A stretch of DNA of 7,832 nucleotides from Actinomycetes bacterium (GCA_023412435.1 JAEYNS010000262.1:1-7832), one strand, 5' to 3'. Numbered from the stretch's first letter, positions 1 to 5,935 are shown. Notes: generated by a model from the letters alone, not told the origin. Numbers and translations: made by a program.

Positions 1-57
1 GCGCTGGCCCTGCTGGCAGAGCGTCTGGGCGACGTCCGTCCCGGGACGACGGGCTAG
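1..57 (+). CDS. C-terminal end of a probable CinA-family protein (partial)
   Basis: Only the last 18 codons and a TAG stop are in the window; the peptide ends ALALLAERLGDVRPGTTG. An Ala/Leu-rich final helix like this is typical of the C-terminal domain of CinA (nicotinamide-nucleotide amidohydrolase, PncC-like). Known actinobacterial gene order places cinA, or a cinA C-domain gene, directly before the clgR-like regulator and recA. The identification rests mainly on this synteny because 18 residues are too few to prove a family. The gap to the next gene is 72 bases and shows no terminator hairpin. Confidence 0.5.
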   Translation, partial: ALALLAERLGDVRPGTTG

Positions 58-117
58 GAACAAACCCGGCCCGGCGTGGTGTTGTACCAGCGTCCGAGTC
101 CCCTCCCGATCGACAGG

Positions 118-123
118 TAGAGT
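118..123 (+). promoter_or_regulatory. Possible -10 element (TAGAGT) for leaderless clgR mRNA
   Basis: TAGAGT fits the actinobacterial -10 pattern TAnnnT and lies exactly 6 bases before the ATG at 130. Transcription would then start at or next to the start codon, giving a leaderless message, a common arrangement in actinobacteria. No convincing -35 is seen at the right distance. The same bases include a weak Shine-Dalgarno-like AGGTAGAG, so a leadered message from further upstream is also possible. Confidence 0.35.
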
Positions 124-129
124 GCACGC

Positions 130-435
130 ATGGTGACGACGCTCCCGGAACGGCCGGTGCTGATGCGCGAAGCGCTGGGCGAAGCGCTGCGCGAACTCCG
201 GACCGCCGAGAAGCTCACCCTGCGTGAGGTGTCTGCCCAGGCGAGGGTGAGCCTTGGTTACCTGTCCGAGATCGAACGGGGCCAGAAGGAGGCGTCCAGC
301 GAGTTGCTGAACGCGATCTGCGGGGCGCTCGGCGTCCCGCTGTCGACCCTGCTGCGGCTGGTCAGCGACCAGATCGACGCCCGCAGGGCGGTCACCCAGC
401 TGCCGGTCCGGAGCGAGACCGTCGCCGCGGCCTGA
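130..435 (+). CDS. clgR: ClgR-type helix-turn-helix transcriptional regulator
   Basis: This 101-residue protein has one XRE/Cro-type helix-turn-helix domain at about residues 15-75. The core around residues 30-60 ([22 protein letters not shown], then QKEASSELL) is the hallmark of the ClgR/PopR family, which activates clpP, clpC and other stress genes in Streptomyces, Corynebacterium and Mycobacterium. The last four residues are VAAA; in Streptomyces PopR and ClgR, C-terminal alanines act as a degradation signal for ClpP, so a feedback loop is likely here too (inference). The start at 130 leaves a normal short N-terminal tail; a Met at residue 12 (position 163) is an alternative but has no ribosome binding site. 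The gene sits 7 bases before the DUF3046 gene and is probably co-transcribed with it. Confidence 0.88.
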   Translation: MVTTLPERPVLMREALGEALRELRTAEKLTLREVSAQARVSLGYLSEIERGQKEASSELLNAICGALGVPLSTLLRLVSDQIDARRAVTQLPVRSETVAAA

Positions 436-442
436 CCCGGCG

Positions 443-637
443 ATGCGCGAGACGGAGTTGTGGGCGCGGCTGCGCGCCGTCCTCGGACCCGTCTACACCG
501 CCACCTGGGCGGACTCGGTGGTACACGCCGACCTGGGGGACAAGACCGTGGTCCAGGCGCTGGCCTCCGGTGTACCGGTGAAGCGGATCTGGGCCGCCGC
601 GAGCGCCGTCCTCGAGGTTCCCGAGCACCTGCGCTGA
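443..637 (+). CDS. DUF3046 family small protein
   Basis: This 64-residue protein matches the DUF3046 family, found in actinobacteria next to recA. Visible hallmarks are the start MRETELWARL (family form MR-T-FW--), the central GPVYTATWADSVV, and the C-terminal segment with LASGVPVKRIWAAASAVLEVP. It is predicted to be a soluble, mostly helical cytoplasmic protein with no signal peptide, membrane segment or cysteine. Its function is unknown. It begins 7 bases after the clgR stop, too close for its own promoter, so translation probably depends on the upstream gene; there is no good Shine-Dalgarno. It is the last gene before the recA control region. Confidence 0.85.
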   Translation: MRETELWARLRAVLGPVYTATWADSVVHADLGDKTVVQALASGVPVKRIWAAASAVLEVPEHLR

Positions 638-658
638 ACCGCCGCGTGTCGCTCGATT

Positions 659-674
659 TCGAACAGATGTTCGC
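659..674 (+). promoter_or_regulatory. LexA (SOS) box upstream of recA
   Basis: TCGAAC-AGAT-GTTCGC matches the actinobacterial/Gram-positive LexA operator TCGAAC-N4-GTTCGA at 11 of 12 conserved positions; only the final base differs. It lies 121 bases before the recA ATG. LexA bound here would repress the distal recA promoter until RecA-stimulated self-cleavage of LexA. Confidence 0.85.
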
Positions 675-675
675 C

Positions 676-681
676 TAATCT
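676..681 (+). promoter_or_regulatory. Possible -10 of the distal, LexA-controlled recA promoter
   Basis: TAATCT fits TAnnnT and begins two bases after the SOS box, so the LexA operator would occupy the spacer, a normal place for repression. The -35 position (653-658, TCGATT) is a poor match to TTGACA. The element also overlaps the left edge of the long inverted repeat at 677-721. The call rests on position and a short motif only. Confidence 0.35.
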
Positions 682-721
682 GTGGACGACGTCGAGGCTG
701 CCGAGCCGTCGTCCACAGGTT
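677..721 (+). repeat. Long inverted repeat with two DnaA-box-like arms
   Basis: CTGTGGACGAC (680-690) is a perfect inverted copy of GTCGTCCACAG (708-718). In RNA the stem extends outward through one G-U pair and two A-U pairs (677-679 with 719-721) and inward by one G-C pair, about 15 pairs around a loop of about 15 bases. No U-rich tract follows, so it is not a typical terminator. Each arm contains TCGTCCACA, 8 of 9 matches to the high-GC actinobacterial DnaA box TTGTCCACA, in opposite orientation (681-689 on the minus strand, 709-717 on the plus strand). It would be transcribed in the leader of a message from the distal recA promoter. Confidence 0.6.
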
Positions 722-730
722 CCGAGACCC

Positions 731-749
731 GACTGACCGATTGTCAGTC
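731..749 (+). repeat. Perfect 7+7 palindrome overlapping the recA proximal promoter
   Basis: GACTGAC (731-737) and GTCAGTC (743-749) are exact inverted copies separated by CGATT. The right half is the upstream element of the RecA-NDp promoter. The symmetry may be a binding site for a dimeric regulator, or may be chance extension of the promoter motif. Confidence 0.5.
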
Positions 750-763
750 CCGGTTCCTAGGGT
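741..763 (+). promoter_or_regulatory. RecA-NDp type damage promoter of recA (PafBC-dependent class)
   Basis: The published actinobacterial LexA-independent DNA-damage promoter is tTGTCRgtg-N8-TAnnnT. Here TTGTCAGTC (741-749), exactly eight bases, and TAGGGT (758-763) match every strongly conserved position with exact spacing; only the weak last base of the first block differs. In mycobacteria this class is activated by PafBC with the housekeeping sigma factor. Transcription should start near 770, leaving a leader of about 26 bases before the recA ATG at 796. The promoter lies between the SOS box and the gene, the same order described for mycobacterial recA. Confidence 0.8.
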
Positions 764-782
764 GAGGGGTATCGGTTCGAAG

Positions 783-788
783 AAGGGA
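783..788 (+). promoter_or_regulatory. Ribosome binding site that decides the recA start
   Basis: AAGGGA lies 7 bases before the ATG at 796 but only 4 before the in-frame TTG at 793. Normal spacing and codon preference favour the ATG, giving the usual [11 protein letters not shown] start. Confidence 0.7.
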
Positions 789-795
789 CAGGTTG

Positions 796-1839
796 ATGGC
801 GGTTGCAGATCGCGCCAAGGCACTCGAGGCGGCGCTCGCCCAGATCGAGAAGCAGCACGGCCGCGGCTCCATAATGCGGCTCGGTGAAGAGACCAGGCAG
901 CCCATCGAGGTGATCCCCACAGGTTCGATCGCGCTCGATGTCGCGCTGGGGATCGGCGGCCTGCCGCGCGGCCGGGTGGTCGAGATCTACGGCCCCGAAT
1001 CCAGCGGCAAGACGACCGTCGCGCTGCACGTGATCGCCAATGCGCAGGCTGCCGGCGGCATCTGCGCCTTCATCGACGCCGAGCACGCGCTCGACCCCGA
1101 CTACGCCGCCAAGCTCGGGGTGAACACCGACGAGTTGCTGGTCAGCCAGCCCGACAACGGCGAGCAGGCCCTCGAGATCGCCGACACCCTCGTCCGCTCC
1201 GGCGCCCTCGCTCTGATCGTGATCGACTCGGTCGCCGCCCTGACCCCGCGCGCCGAGATCGAGGGCGAGATGGGTGACAGCCACGTCGGCCTGCAGGCCC
1301 GGCTGATGAGCCAGGCGCTGCGCAAGATGACCGGTGCGCTGTCCGGAGCCGGCACCACCGCCATCTTCATCAACCAGCTGCGGGAGAAGATCGGCGTGAT
1401 GTTCGGCTCGCCCGAGACCACCACCGGCGGCAGGGCGCTGAAGTTCTACTCCTCGGTGCGGCTCGACGTCCGCCGGATCGAGACCCTCAAGGACGGCTCC
1501 GACATGGTGGGCAACCGGACCCGGGTGAAGGTGGTCAAGAACAAGGTCGCGCCGCCGTTCAAGCAGGCTGAGTTCGACATCATCTACGGCCAGGGGATCA
1601 GCCGTGAGGGCGGCCTGATCGACCTGGGCGTGGAGTGCGGGATCATCCGCAAGGCCGGAGCGTGGTTCACCTACGAGGGCGAGCAGCTCGGCCAGGGCAA
1701 GGAGAACGCCCGCAACTACCTCAAGTCCAACCCGGACATCGCCGACGAGCTGCAGCGCCGTATCCTCACCCACCTCGGTGTCGGGGCGGAGAAGGTACCC
1801 GACGGCATCGACCCGGTGACCGGCGAGGTCTCCTTCTGA
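796..1839 (+). CDS. recA: Recombinase RecA
   Basis: RecA is the DNA-dependent ATPase that forms filaments on single-stranded DNA, catalyses strand exchange and stimulates LexA self-cleavage. The protein is 347 residues, normal for the family, and ends in the usual short acidic tail region. Visible features: N-terminal oligomerisation helix (about 1-30), Walker A GPESSGKT (66-73), catalytic Glu96 in [11 protein letters not shown], Walker B LIVID (140-144), DNA-binding loop L1 around 157-164 (EGEMGDSH), Gln194 in [10 protein letters not shown], and loop L2 at about 195-209. There is no intein, unlike some mycobacterial recA genes. Control is predicted to be dual: a LexA box at 659-674 and a RecA-NDp promoter at 741-763. 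recX follows after 2 bases. Confidence 0.99.
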   Translation: MAVADRAKALEAALAQIEKQHGRGSIMRLGEETRQPIEVIPTGSIALDVALGIGGLPRGRVVEIYGPESSGKTTVALHVIANAQAAGGICAFIDAEHALDPDYAAKLGVNTDELLVSQPDNGEQALEIADTLVRSGALALIVIDSVAALTPRAEIEGEMGDSHVGLQARLMSQALRKMTGALSGAGTTAIFINQLREKIGVMFGSPETTTGGRALKFYSSVRLDVRRIETLKDGSDMVGNRTRVKVVKNKVAPPFKQAEFDIIYGQGISREGGLIDLGVECGIIRKAGAWFTYEGEQLGQGKENARNYLKSNPDIADELQRRILTHLGVGAEKVPDGIDPVTGEVSF

Positions 1840-1841
1840 CG

Positions 1842-2345
1842 GTGTCTGACGAGCCCGAGGCCGATCCGGTAGCCGTCGCGCGCGAGATCGCGCTGCGGCA
1901 GCTGACCGTGCGGCAGCGGACGCGCGCCGAACTGCAGGCCGCCCTGGCCCGAAAGAACGTGCCGGCCGAAGCCGCCCGCGAGGTGCTGGACAGGTTCACC
2001 GAGGTCGGCCTGCTCGACGACGCCGCCTTCGCCAGGGACTGGGTGGCCTCCGGCGGCCGACGGCTGCGGGGCAGGCGGGTGCTCGCCCAGGAGTTGGCCC
2101 ACAAGGGCGTCTCCGCGGAGCTGATCGACGAGGCTCTCGCCTCCGGCGACCCGTCCGACGACCTCGAGGTGGCCCGCGAGCTGGCCCACCGCAAGCTGCG
2201 CGGCATGGCGGGCCTGGAGCGCCAGGTCCGCTATCGGCGGCTCACCGGCACGTTGGCCCGCCGTGGCTTCGCGAGTCCCGTCATCGCGCGGGTGGTGCGC
2301 GAGGTGCTCGACGAGGCCGAGGTTCCTGAAGCCGAGATCGAGTGA
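1842..2345 (+). CDS. recX: Regulatory protein RecX
   Basis: RecX binds RecA filaments and limits their growth and ATPase activity. The 167-residue protein shows the tandem three-helix modules of the family: LTVRQRTRAELQAALARKNV (21-40), the diagnostic GLLDDAAFARDWV (56-68), then RGRRVLAQELAHKGVSAELI (76-95) and a C-terminal module with RRLTGTLARRGFASPVI. GTG at 1842 is chosen because it is 2 bases after the recA stop and gives a normal length; the frame stays open upstream inside recA, but an overlap that long would be abnormal. There is only a weak GAGG within the recA end, so translation is probably coupled to recA. No separate promoter is seen, so recX should be induced with recA. Confidence 0.93.
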   Translation: MSDEPEADPVAVAREIALRQLTVRQRTRAELQAALARKNVPAEAAREVLDRFTEVGLLDDAAFARDWVASGGRRLRGRRVLAQELAHKGVSAELIDEALASGDPSDDLEVARELAHRKLRGMAGLERQVRYRRLTGTLARRGFASPVIARVVREVLDEAEVPEAEIE

Positions 2346-2359
2346 GCCGTCAGGCTTGC

Positions 2360-2389
2360 TTGCGGAATCTCGCGGCGCGGGCCTAGCCT
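2360..2389 (+). promoter_or_regulatory. Possible promoter for rny
   Basis: TTGCGG (2360-2365), an 18-base spacer and TAGCCT (2384-2389) resemble a housekeeping actinobacterial promoter. Transcription would begin near 2396 and give rny a leader of about 157 bases that contains the hairpin at 2458-2485. The match is moderate; read-through from recX is also possible. Confidence 0.35.
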
Positions 2390-2397
2390 GCGAACAG

Positions 2398-2445
2398 GTG
2401 CGCCGAGCGGCTCACCACCGAAAGAGCAAGCTGATCGGGGACTGA
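2398..2445 (+). CDS. Possible 15-residue leader peptide before rny (speculative)
   Basis: A GTG start, 14 further codons and a TGA encode a basic peptide with the core HHRKSKLIGD. It would be close to leaderless if the TAGCCT at 2384-2389 is a real -10, because the GTG begins 8 bases after it. There is no Shine-Dalgarno. GGGG (2437-2440) and CCCC (2448-2451) can pair across its stop codon. An open frame this short is expected by chance in GC-rich DNA, so this is a note rather than a firm gene. Confidence 0.12.
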   Translation: MRRAAHHRKSKLIGD

Positions 2446-2457
2446 AACCCCACTGTC

Positions 2458-2485
2458 AGGCGTTCCGGGGATAGCCGGGACGCCT
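2458..2485 (+). repeat. Stable hairpin in the rny leader
   Basis: AGGCGTTCCGG (2458-2468) pairs along its whole length with CCGGGACGCCT (2475-2485), with one G-U pair and a 6-base loop GGATAG. No T-run follows, so it is a poor intrinsic terminator for recA-recX; it may still act as an RNA-stabilising or regulatory structure in front of rny. A separate 10-base DNA palindrome CGCCTAGGCG (2481-2490) overlaps its 3' arm. Confidence 0.6.
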
Positions 2486-2541
2486 AGGCGGCGCTGGACA
2501 GCTTTCGCTTCGGTGATCCCGCGGAGTGCCCACCCCGCCCC

Positions 2542-2547
2542 AGGAGG
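2542..2547 (+). promoter_or_regulatory. Strong ribosome binding site for rny
   Basis: AGGAGG is a full Shine-Dalgarno core with a 5-base spacer to the ATG at 2553. It decides the start over the in-frame GTG at 2526, which would add nine residues before the membrane segment. Confidence 0.85.
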
Positions 2548-2552
2548 ACGCC

Positions 2553-4145
2553 ATGGACATGATGCAGGTTCTGGTGATCGCGACGGTCGCGCTCGGTGTG
2601 GCGATCCTCATTCTGGCGATCGGTCTGCTGGTCGCCCTCCGCTTCCAGCGTCGCAGCGTCCACCAGGAGGCCCGCAGGGCGGTGGAGGAGGAGCGGCGCC
2701 GCAGCGCGCTCCAGCTGCCCAACCTGCCCGACCTTCGTCCCAAGTCCGGACGCAAGCCGCGTGCGGCCCAGCAGGCCAGGCAGGCCAAGGGCCAGCAGCG
2801 TCGGCCCACCCCGACCCAGCCGTCGGAGGACCTGGCGGCGGTCGACGCCGGCCTGCGGGCCCGCGAGGTGGAACTCGCCGAGCGCGAGGCGGCGCTGGCC
2901 CGCCAGGCCGCCCAGGTGGCGTCCGGCCGCGACGAGGTCGAGCACGCCCGCGCCTCCCTCGACAGGGAGCGCGCCGACCTCGAACAGGCCAAGGCCGACC
3001 ACCTGGATCGGCTCGCGCGGCTGGCCGACACCACTCCTGCTGCCGCACGCGCGGAGTTCCTCGCCCAGATCGAGCGGGAAGAGCGGCTCAGGGCCGCCCA
3101 GCTGGCCCGTGACCTGGAGACCGAGGCGCTGCGCACCGGCGAGGCGCGCGCCCGCAAGGTGATCGTCGGGGCCATCCAGCGCCTCGCCGCCGAACAGACC
3201 ACCGAGTCGGTGGTGGCCACGGTGGCCCTGCCCAGCGACGAGATGAAAGGACGGATCATCGGCAGGGAGGGCCGCAACATCCGGGCCTTCGAGCAGGTCA
3301 CCGGCGTCAACGTGATGATCGACGACACCCCGGAGAGCGTGCTGCTGTCGTGCTTCGACCCGGTGCGCCGCGAGACCGCACGGCTGACCCTCACCGAACT
3401 CGTCGCCGACGGCCGCATTCACCCAGCCCGGATCGAGGAGGTGCACGAGCGCAGCCAGCGCCGGATCGAGGAACTGTGCCTGCGGGCCGCCGAGGACGCC
3501 CTGCTGGAGATGGGCATCACCGACCTCGACCCCGGCCTGATGCCCTACCTCGGGGCGCTGAAGTACCGGACGTCGTACGGCCAGAACGTGCTGGCCCATC
3601 TCGTCGAGAGCGGTCACGTCGCGGCGCTGATCGCCGCCGAACTCGGCCTGGACGTCCAGACCTGCCGGCGCGCCGCCTTCCTGCACGACATCGGCAAGGC
3701 GATGACCCACGAGGCGGAGGGGTCCCACGCCAGCGTGGGCGCCGACCTTGCCCGCCGGCACGGCGAACACCCCGACATCGTCCACGCGATCGCCGCCCAC
3801 CACAACGAGATCGAGCCGGCAACGGTGGAGGCGGTCCTGGTCCAGGCTGCGGACGCGATCAGCGGCAGCCGGCCGGGGGCGCGCCGGGAGAGTCTGGAGA
3901 TTTACGTCAAGCGCCTGCAGCGCCTGGAGGAGATCGCCCGCAGCCACCAGGGAGTCGACAAGGTGTTCGCGATGCAGGCCGGTCGGGAGGTACGCGTCAT
4001 GGTGGCCCCCGACCAGGTCAGCGACGCCGAGTCGCAGGCGATCGCGCGCGAGATCGCCAAGGAGGTCGAGGGAGAGCTCACCTACCCGGGCAGCATCAAG
4101 GTCACCGTGGTGCGGGAGTCGCGGGCGGTGGCGCTCGCCCGCTGA
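2553..4145 (+). CDS. rny: Ribonuclease Y (membrane-anchored endoribonuclease)
   Basis: RNase Y begins mRNA decay at the inner face of the membrane. The 530-residue protein shows all family parts in order: one N-terminal membrane helix (about 5-29) followed by a basic stop-transfer FQRR; a Pro/Lys/Arg/Gln-rich stretch (about 52-92); a long charged coiled coil (about 93-215); a KH RNA-binding domain with the GxxG loop in GRIIGREGRNI (233-243); and an HD metal-dependent hydrolase domain with His349, His378-Asp379 (FLHDIGKA), His416-His417 and Asp434. The C-terminal region (IYVKRLQRLEEI, FAMQAGREVRVMV, YPGSIKVTVVRE) is classical RNase Y. The basic, proline-rich stretch is unlike Bacillus RNase Y, where coiled coil follows the membrane helix directly. 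The miaB start lies 58 bases downstream. Confidence 0.97.
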   Translation: MDMMQVLVIATVALGVAILILAIGLLVALRFQRRSVHQEARRAVEEERRRSALQLPNLPDLRPKSGRKPRAAQQARQAKGQQRRPTPTQPSEDLAAVDAGLRAREVELAEREAALARQAAQVASGRDEVEHARASLDRERADLEQAKADHLDRLARLADTTPAAARAEFLAQIEREERLRAAQLARDLETEALRTGEARARKVIVGAIQRLAAEQTTESVVATVALPSDEMKGRIIGREGRNIRAFEQVTGVNVMIDDTPESVLLSCFDPVRRETARLTLTELVADGRIHPARIEEVHERSQRRIEELCLRAAEDALLEMGITDLDPGLMPYLGALKYRTSYGQNVLAHLVESGHVAALIAAELGLDVQTCRRAAFLHDIGKAMTHEAEGSHASVGADLARRHGEHPDIVHAIAAHHNEIEPATVEAVLVQAADAISGSRPGARRESLEIYVKRLQRLEEIARSHQGVDKVFAMQAGREVRVMVAPDQVSDAESQAIAREIAKEVEGELTYPGSIKVTVVRESRAVALAR

Positions 4146-4166
4146 CCGGTGCCGCGGCCGCCGAGT

Positions 4167-4196
4167 GTGACCGGCCGGGGGCTCGGAAGGTAGGGT
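4167..4196 (+). promoter_or_regulatory. Possible promoter for miaB, giving a near-leaderless mRNA
   Basis: GTGACC (4167-4172), an 18-base spacer and TAGGGT (4191-4196) look like a housekeeping promoter. TAGGGT ends 7 bases before the ATG at 4204, so the transcript would start at or within a base or two of the start codon. AGGG at 4192-4195 could also serve as a weak Shine-Dalgarno on a read-through message from rny. GGGGGC (4177-4182) and GCCCCC (4198-4203) can pair and would enclose that site on such a message. Confidence 0.45.
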
Positions 4197-4203
4197 CGCC
4201 CCC

Positions 4204-5685
4204 ATGGCATCGGCACCTTCCACCGCGCAGCCGCGCACCTACCCGGGGGCCACCTCCGGCTGCCAGATCACCGCCCACGACTCCGAACGGATCTCCGGGG
4301 TGCTCGAGGACGCCGGGTACTCGCGCTGTCCCGACGGCGAGCAGGCCGATGTCGTGGTGTTCAACACGTGCGCGGTGCGCGAGAACGCCGACAACCGGCT
4401 CTACGGCAACCTGGGCCACCTGGCTCCGGTGAAAGCCTCCCGCCCCGGCATGCAGATCGCCGTCGGTGGCTGCATGGCGCAGAAGGACAGGGCCGTGGTG
4501 GTGCGCAAGGCGCCGTGGGTCGACGTGGTCTTCGGCACCCACAACCTCGGCTCGCTGCCGGTGCTGCTGGAGCGCGCCCGGGTGCTGGAGCAGTCCCAGG
4601 TCGAGATCGTCGAGGCGCTGGAGCGCTTCCCCTCCACGCTGCCCACCCGTCGCGAATCGGCCTACGCCGCCTGGGTCTCGGTGAGCGTCGGCTGCAACAA
4701 CACCTGCACCTTCTGCATCGTGCCCGCGCTGCGCGGCAAGGAGACCGACCGCCGCCCCGGCGACATCCTCGCCGAGATCAGCGCGCTGGTCGCCGAGGGC
4801 GTGCAGGAGATCACCCTGCTGGGCCAGAACGTCAACAGCTACGGGGTCGAGTTCGGCGACCGGCAGGCCTTTGGCAAGCTGCTGCGCGCCTGCGGCGAGA
4901 TCGAGGGCCTGGAACGGGTCCGGTTCACCTCGCCGCACCCGGCCGCCTTCACCGACGACGTGATCGCAGCGATGGCGGAGACACCGAATGTGATGCCCTC
5001 CCTGCACATGCCGCTGCAGTCCGGCTCGGACGCCGTCCTCAAGGCGATGCGGCGCTCCTACCGCAGTGAGAAGTTCCTCGGGATCCTCGACCGGGTCAGG
5101 GCGGCGATCCCGCAGGCGGCCATCACCACCGACATCATCGTCGGCTTCCCGGGCGAGACCGAGGCCGACTTCCAGGCCACCCTCGACGTCGTGGCGGCCT
5201 CCCGTTTCGCGGCGGCCTTCACCTTCCAGTACTCGATCCGGCCCGGCACCCCGGCGGCCACGATGCCCGACCAGGTGCCGCATCAGGTGGTCCAGGAACG
5301 CTACGAGCGTCTGGTCGAGCTGGTGGGGGAGATCTCCTACGCCGAGAACCAGGGACTTGTCGGACAGCGCGTCGAAGTGATGTTCGCCGACGGCGAGGGC
5401 CGCAAGGACGCCGAGACCAATCGGATGTCGGGTCGCGCACGCGACAACCGGCTGGTGCACGTCCGGGTGCCCCAGGAAACGGACGCCCGCCCGCGTCCGG
5501 GCGCCTTCGCCGAGGTCGAGGTCAGCTACGCAGCCCCCCACCACCTCAATGCCGACGGCGGCCTGGTGTCGTTGCGGCGCAGCCGCGGCGGCGATGCCTG
5601 GCAACTGCGCAACGGCCGGGAGGAGCCGGCGACCGGCACCCGCGCGCTGGTCGGGCTGGGCATGCCGGTCCGCGCGTCCACCTAG
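4204..5685 (+). CDS. miaB: tRNA-2-methylthio-N6-dimethylallyladenosine synthase MiaB
   Basis: MiaB is a radical-SAM methylthiotransferase that converts i6A37 to ms2i6A37 in tRNAs reading UNN codons. The 493-residue protein has the UPF0004 domain with cluster cysteines Cys20, Cys56 (NTCAVRENA) and Cys90 (VGGCMAQKD), the radical-SAM cluster Cys164, Cys168, Cys171 (GCNNTCTFC) followed by IVPALRGKE, the MiaB signature [12 protein letters not shown] (203-214), and a TRAM domain from about 383 containing [15 protein letters not shown]. The last 50 or so residues form a variable tail. The N-terminal motif reads [12 protein letters not shown] where the family usually has YGCQMNVHDSER; the cysteine is kept but the near-invariant Asn is Thr. 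Alignment length is unchanged, so this looks like substitution, not a frameshift. A hairpin terminator follows. Confidence 0.97.
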   Translation: MASAPSTAQPRTYPGATSGCQITAHDSERISGVLEDAGYSRCPDGEQADVVVFNTCAVRENADNRLYGNLGHLAPVKASRPGMQIAVGGCMAQKDRAVVVRKAPWVDVVFGTHNLGSLPVLLERARVLEQSQVEIVEALERFPSTLPTRRESAYAAWVSVSVGCNNTCTFCIVPALRGKETDRRPGDILAEISALVAEGVQEITLLGQNVNSYGVEFGDRQAFGKLLRACGEIEGLERVRFTSPHPAAFTDDVIAAMAETPNVMPSLHMPLQSGSDAVLKAMRRSYRSEKFLGILDRVRAAIPQAAITTDIIVGFPGETEADFQATLDVVAASRFAAAFTFQYSIRPGTPAATMPDQVPHQVVQERYERLVELVGEISYAENQGLVGQRVEVMFADGEGRKDAETNRMSGRARDNRLVHVRVPQETDARPRPGAFAEVEVSYAAPHHLNADGGLVSLRRSRGGDAWQLRNGREEPATGTRALVGLGMPVRAST

Positions 5686-5697
5686 CCCGAATACGGA

Positions 5698-5727
5698 CCA
5701 GGGGGCCGGCGTCTGCCGGCCCCCTGG
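5698..5727. terminator. Strong hairpin terminator, probably bidirectional
   Basis: CCAGGGGGCCGGC (5698-5710) pairs perfectly with GCCGGCCCCCTGG (5715-5727): 13 pairs, nearly all G-C, around a 4-base loop GTCT. On the + strand it is followed by CGTTCGTTGT, a loose T-containing tail. It starts 12 bases after the miaB stop. Read on the minus strand it is followed by TCCGTATTCG and could end transcription from the small minus-strand gene at 5930, so it probably separates convergent units. Confidence 0.88.
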
Positions 5728-5849
5728 CGTTCGTTGTCAGATCGGTCGAAGCTCGGCTCGCGGCCGGCCTCGACGTCAACCTGGCGGTTCAGGAAAGTCC
5801 TGCGCCCGGTGTGTGCCATTGAGTGGCTCCGGGATCAGGATCCGTCCGG

Positions 5850-5930
5850 TCATCGACCTGGATCGATGTCCTGACTGATCTCGTCCTCGTGGTCCGCAAC
5901 GGCACCCTTGATCTGGTCAACGACTACCAT
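5850..5930 (-). pseudogene. Truncated MT0933-like antitoxin-family ORF (26 residues), possibly a short functional gene
   Basis: Read on the minus strand, ATG at 5930 opens a 26-codon frame containing DQIKGAVADHEDEISQDI and ending IDPGR at TGA (5850-5852). The first part resembles the start of small actinobacterial proteins annotated as MT0933-family antitoxins (typical pattern: D-K-K-A-V-GHED-V-Q-IDKAGD). Those proteins are about 50-70 residues and continue with VDEKTGGKY-like sequence, which is absent here in this frame; a neighbouring frame reads QVDDRTD just after, which could be the displaced continuation. A good ribosome binding site (AAAGGGGG, plus-strand complement at 5936-5943) and a promoter (5984-6012) stand before it. 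The gene points towards miaB and away from miaA. No toxin partner is nearby. It may be a decayed gene or a real shortened one; family assignment rests on about 20 residues. Confidence 0.4.
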
Positions 5931-5935
5931 GCGCA

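Noticed and set aside
793..795. TTG as recA start
   Set aside because: It is only 4 bases from the AAGGGA ribosome binding site; the ATG at 796 has better spacing and gives the standard N-terminus.
2390..2405. SOS box between recX and rny
   Set aside because: GCGAAC-AGGT-GCGCCG has one good half only; the second half matches GTTCGA at 2 of 6 positions.
2453..2475. Second RecA-NDp promoter (CTGTCAGGC) before rny
   Set aside because: The upstream block fits partly, but no TAnnnT occurs at the required distance; the bases belong to the hairpin at 2458-2485.
4145..4186. Terminator between rny and miaB
   Set aside because: Only short competing stems (CCGAG/CTCGG, CCGGT/ACCGG) and no T-run; not convincing.
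2484..4238. Very long open frame antisense to rny (584 codons)
   Set aside because: It mirrors the codon bias of rny in high-GC DNA, has no recognisable protein motif, and rny itself is fully identified.
4102..5604. Long open frame antisense to miaB (500 codons)
   Set aside because: Same GC-driven shadow effect; composition is low-complexity His/Gly/Asp-rich and resembles no family.
5734..5756. RecA-NDp promoter (TTGTCAGAT) after the miaB terminator
   Set aside because: The first block fits but the position for TAnnnT reads GCTCGG, and no plus-strand gene follows closely.
5851..5868. Palindrome CATCGA-N6-TCGATG
   Set aside because: Short, within the small minus-strand ORF, and without a matching known site; likely chance.
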